A stretch of 64,000 bases of DNA from Corynebacterium sp. NML140438 (GTDB taxonomy: Bacteria > Actinomycetota > Actinomycetes > Mycobacteriales > Mycobacteriaceae), in the NCBI RefSeq assembly GCF_001875725.1, contig NZ_MLCQ01000029.1, positions 124,001 to 188,000 of the forward strand, written 5' to 3'. The notes beneath the pieces are model-generated. The model saw only the letters and a program-made list of their open reading frames with translations. It was not told where the DNA came from and did not search any database. The position numbers and the translations under genes were made by a program. Every line of letters begins with the position of its first letter. The first letter of the stretch is position 1. Shown here piece by piece: positions 63,637 to 64,000 of the stretch.

Positions 63637-64000
63637 ATCCCGGCTTTTATGCTCTGGTCGGCCCAAACGCCGCCGGCAAAACCCACTACCTTCACACCTT
63701 GATGGGCCCGCACGCCGCGTTTGTCCCGGCTGGTGCGGACGCGAAGTTTGCGGGCACGACCGTGGACGACCATCTGCGCGCGGTCGCGGCCATCCACCCA
63801 CATGTAGAGCTCGACTTCCCCAACGCCCGCATCAGGGACCTCTCTGTTGGGCAGCGCCGCCTCCTCACCATCGAGGTAGCCCTAGCCATCGGCAAGGACC
63901 TGCTACTCCTCGACGAGCCGTTTGACGGCATCGACACCGCCACCCGCAAACAGGTCCGCCAGCGGCTGATTGACTACATCGCAGAGAACCCGCAGCGCAG
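63633..64000 (+). CDS. ABC transporter ATP-binding protein, truncated by window edge
   Basis: First 122 codons. Walker A is GPNAAGKT (residues 10-17; the family usually has GPNGAGKT), the signature loop LSVGQRRLLTIEVAL, Walker B LLLLDEPFDG. The spacing between Walker A and signature is short (about 60 residues), so the helical subdomain is reduced. ATG 63633 overlaps the GntR stop. Probably drives an exporter or antibiotic/peptide resistance unit of YtrBCDEF type whose permease lies beyond the window. Confidence 0.88.
   Translation, partial: MNPGFYALVGPNAAGKTHYLHTLMGPHAAFVPAGADAKFAGTTVDDHLRAVAAIHPHVELDFPNARIRDLSVGQRRLLTIEVALAIGKDLLLLDEPFDGIDTATRKQVRQRLIDYIAENPQR

Overview
The window is chromosomal DNA of a high-GC actinobacterium, almost certainly a Corynebacterium. 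The evidence is gene order and gene content: the mtrA-mtrB-lpqB block next to hpf and secA, a manA/manB/DUF3499/WhiB2/manC/wbbL/LCP mannose and cell-envelope cluster, AccBC plus AccE plus an AccD-type subunit, a 1140-residue pyruvate carboxylase beside prpDBC/prpR, and a monomeric isocitrate dehydrogenase. No rRNA or tRNA gene, CRISPR array, transposase or phage was seen.

Layout. 1-8.6 kb, minus strand: 3'-truncated secA, hpf, comF-like gene, lpqB, mtrB, mtrA, tmk and a DUF4259 gene; lpqB, mtrB, mtrA and tmk are tightly packed or overlapping. 8.7-18.3 kb: a Thr/Pro-rich anchored protein, mannose/GDP-mannose genes, whiB2, rhamnosyltransferase wbbL, an LCP ligase and a TIGR03089 protein. 18.4-22.2 kb: sugar (probably trehalose) ABC importer genes followed by two small membrane proteins. 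22.2-26.3 kb: purE, purK, acetolactate decarboxylase, a PH-like membrane protein, birA and a DoxX-like protein. 26.4-35.3 kb: acyl-CoA carboxylase genes accD2, accE and accBC, with maf, DUF3151, an ATP-grasp-like gene and a sulfurtransferase between them, interrupted by about 1.3 kb of gene debris and a small AT-richer gene pair. 35.3-37.2 kb: two GNAT paralogues around a trypsin-like protease. 37.2-46 kb: pyc, prpC, prpB, prpD and divergent prpR. 46-59.5 kb: lpdA, an M20 amidohydrolase, an HTH regulator, upp, an NlpC/P60 pair, two TRIC-type proteins, a VIT1-type transporter, a DD-carboxypeptidase, a YihY protein, trpS and xth. 59.5-64 kb: icd with a strong terminator, a 30-bp inverted repeat, a DUF559 protein, a decayed ppc tail, and a YtrA-type GntR/ABC operon cut by the window end.

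How the genes fit together. AccBC, AccE, AccD2 and BirA form the biotin-dependent carboxylase set for malonyl-CoA or mycolate precursors. Pyc (also biotinylated by BirA) with PrpDBC covers anaplerosis and propionate use; a ppc remnant near 63.1 kb suggests the other anaplerotic enzyme has been lost, at least here. GDP-mannose enzymes, WbbL, the LCP protein, the DD-carboxypeptidase and the NlpC/P60 hydrolase build or remodel the envelope, and MtrAB normally regulates such functions.

Most interesting observations: 9-bp-spaced GTCACA direct repeats (candidate MtrA sites) upstream of whiB2 and of the sugar-importer gene; an AccD2 subunit whose oxyanion-hole glycine motifs are replaced, with no accD1 beside it and an acpS-like remnant nearby; remnants of ppc, a Fic-type gene and a DUF3151 tail; a 30-bp inverted repeat after icd; and a repeated -10 hexamer placed 6-8 nt before start codons, indicating many leaderless mRNAs. 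I did not find a clearly new multi-gene defence or mobile system; the closest candidates are the two-gene AT-richer island at 31.6-32.2 kb and the 30-bp inverted repeat.
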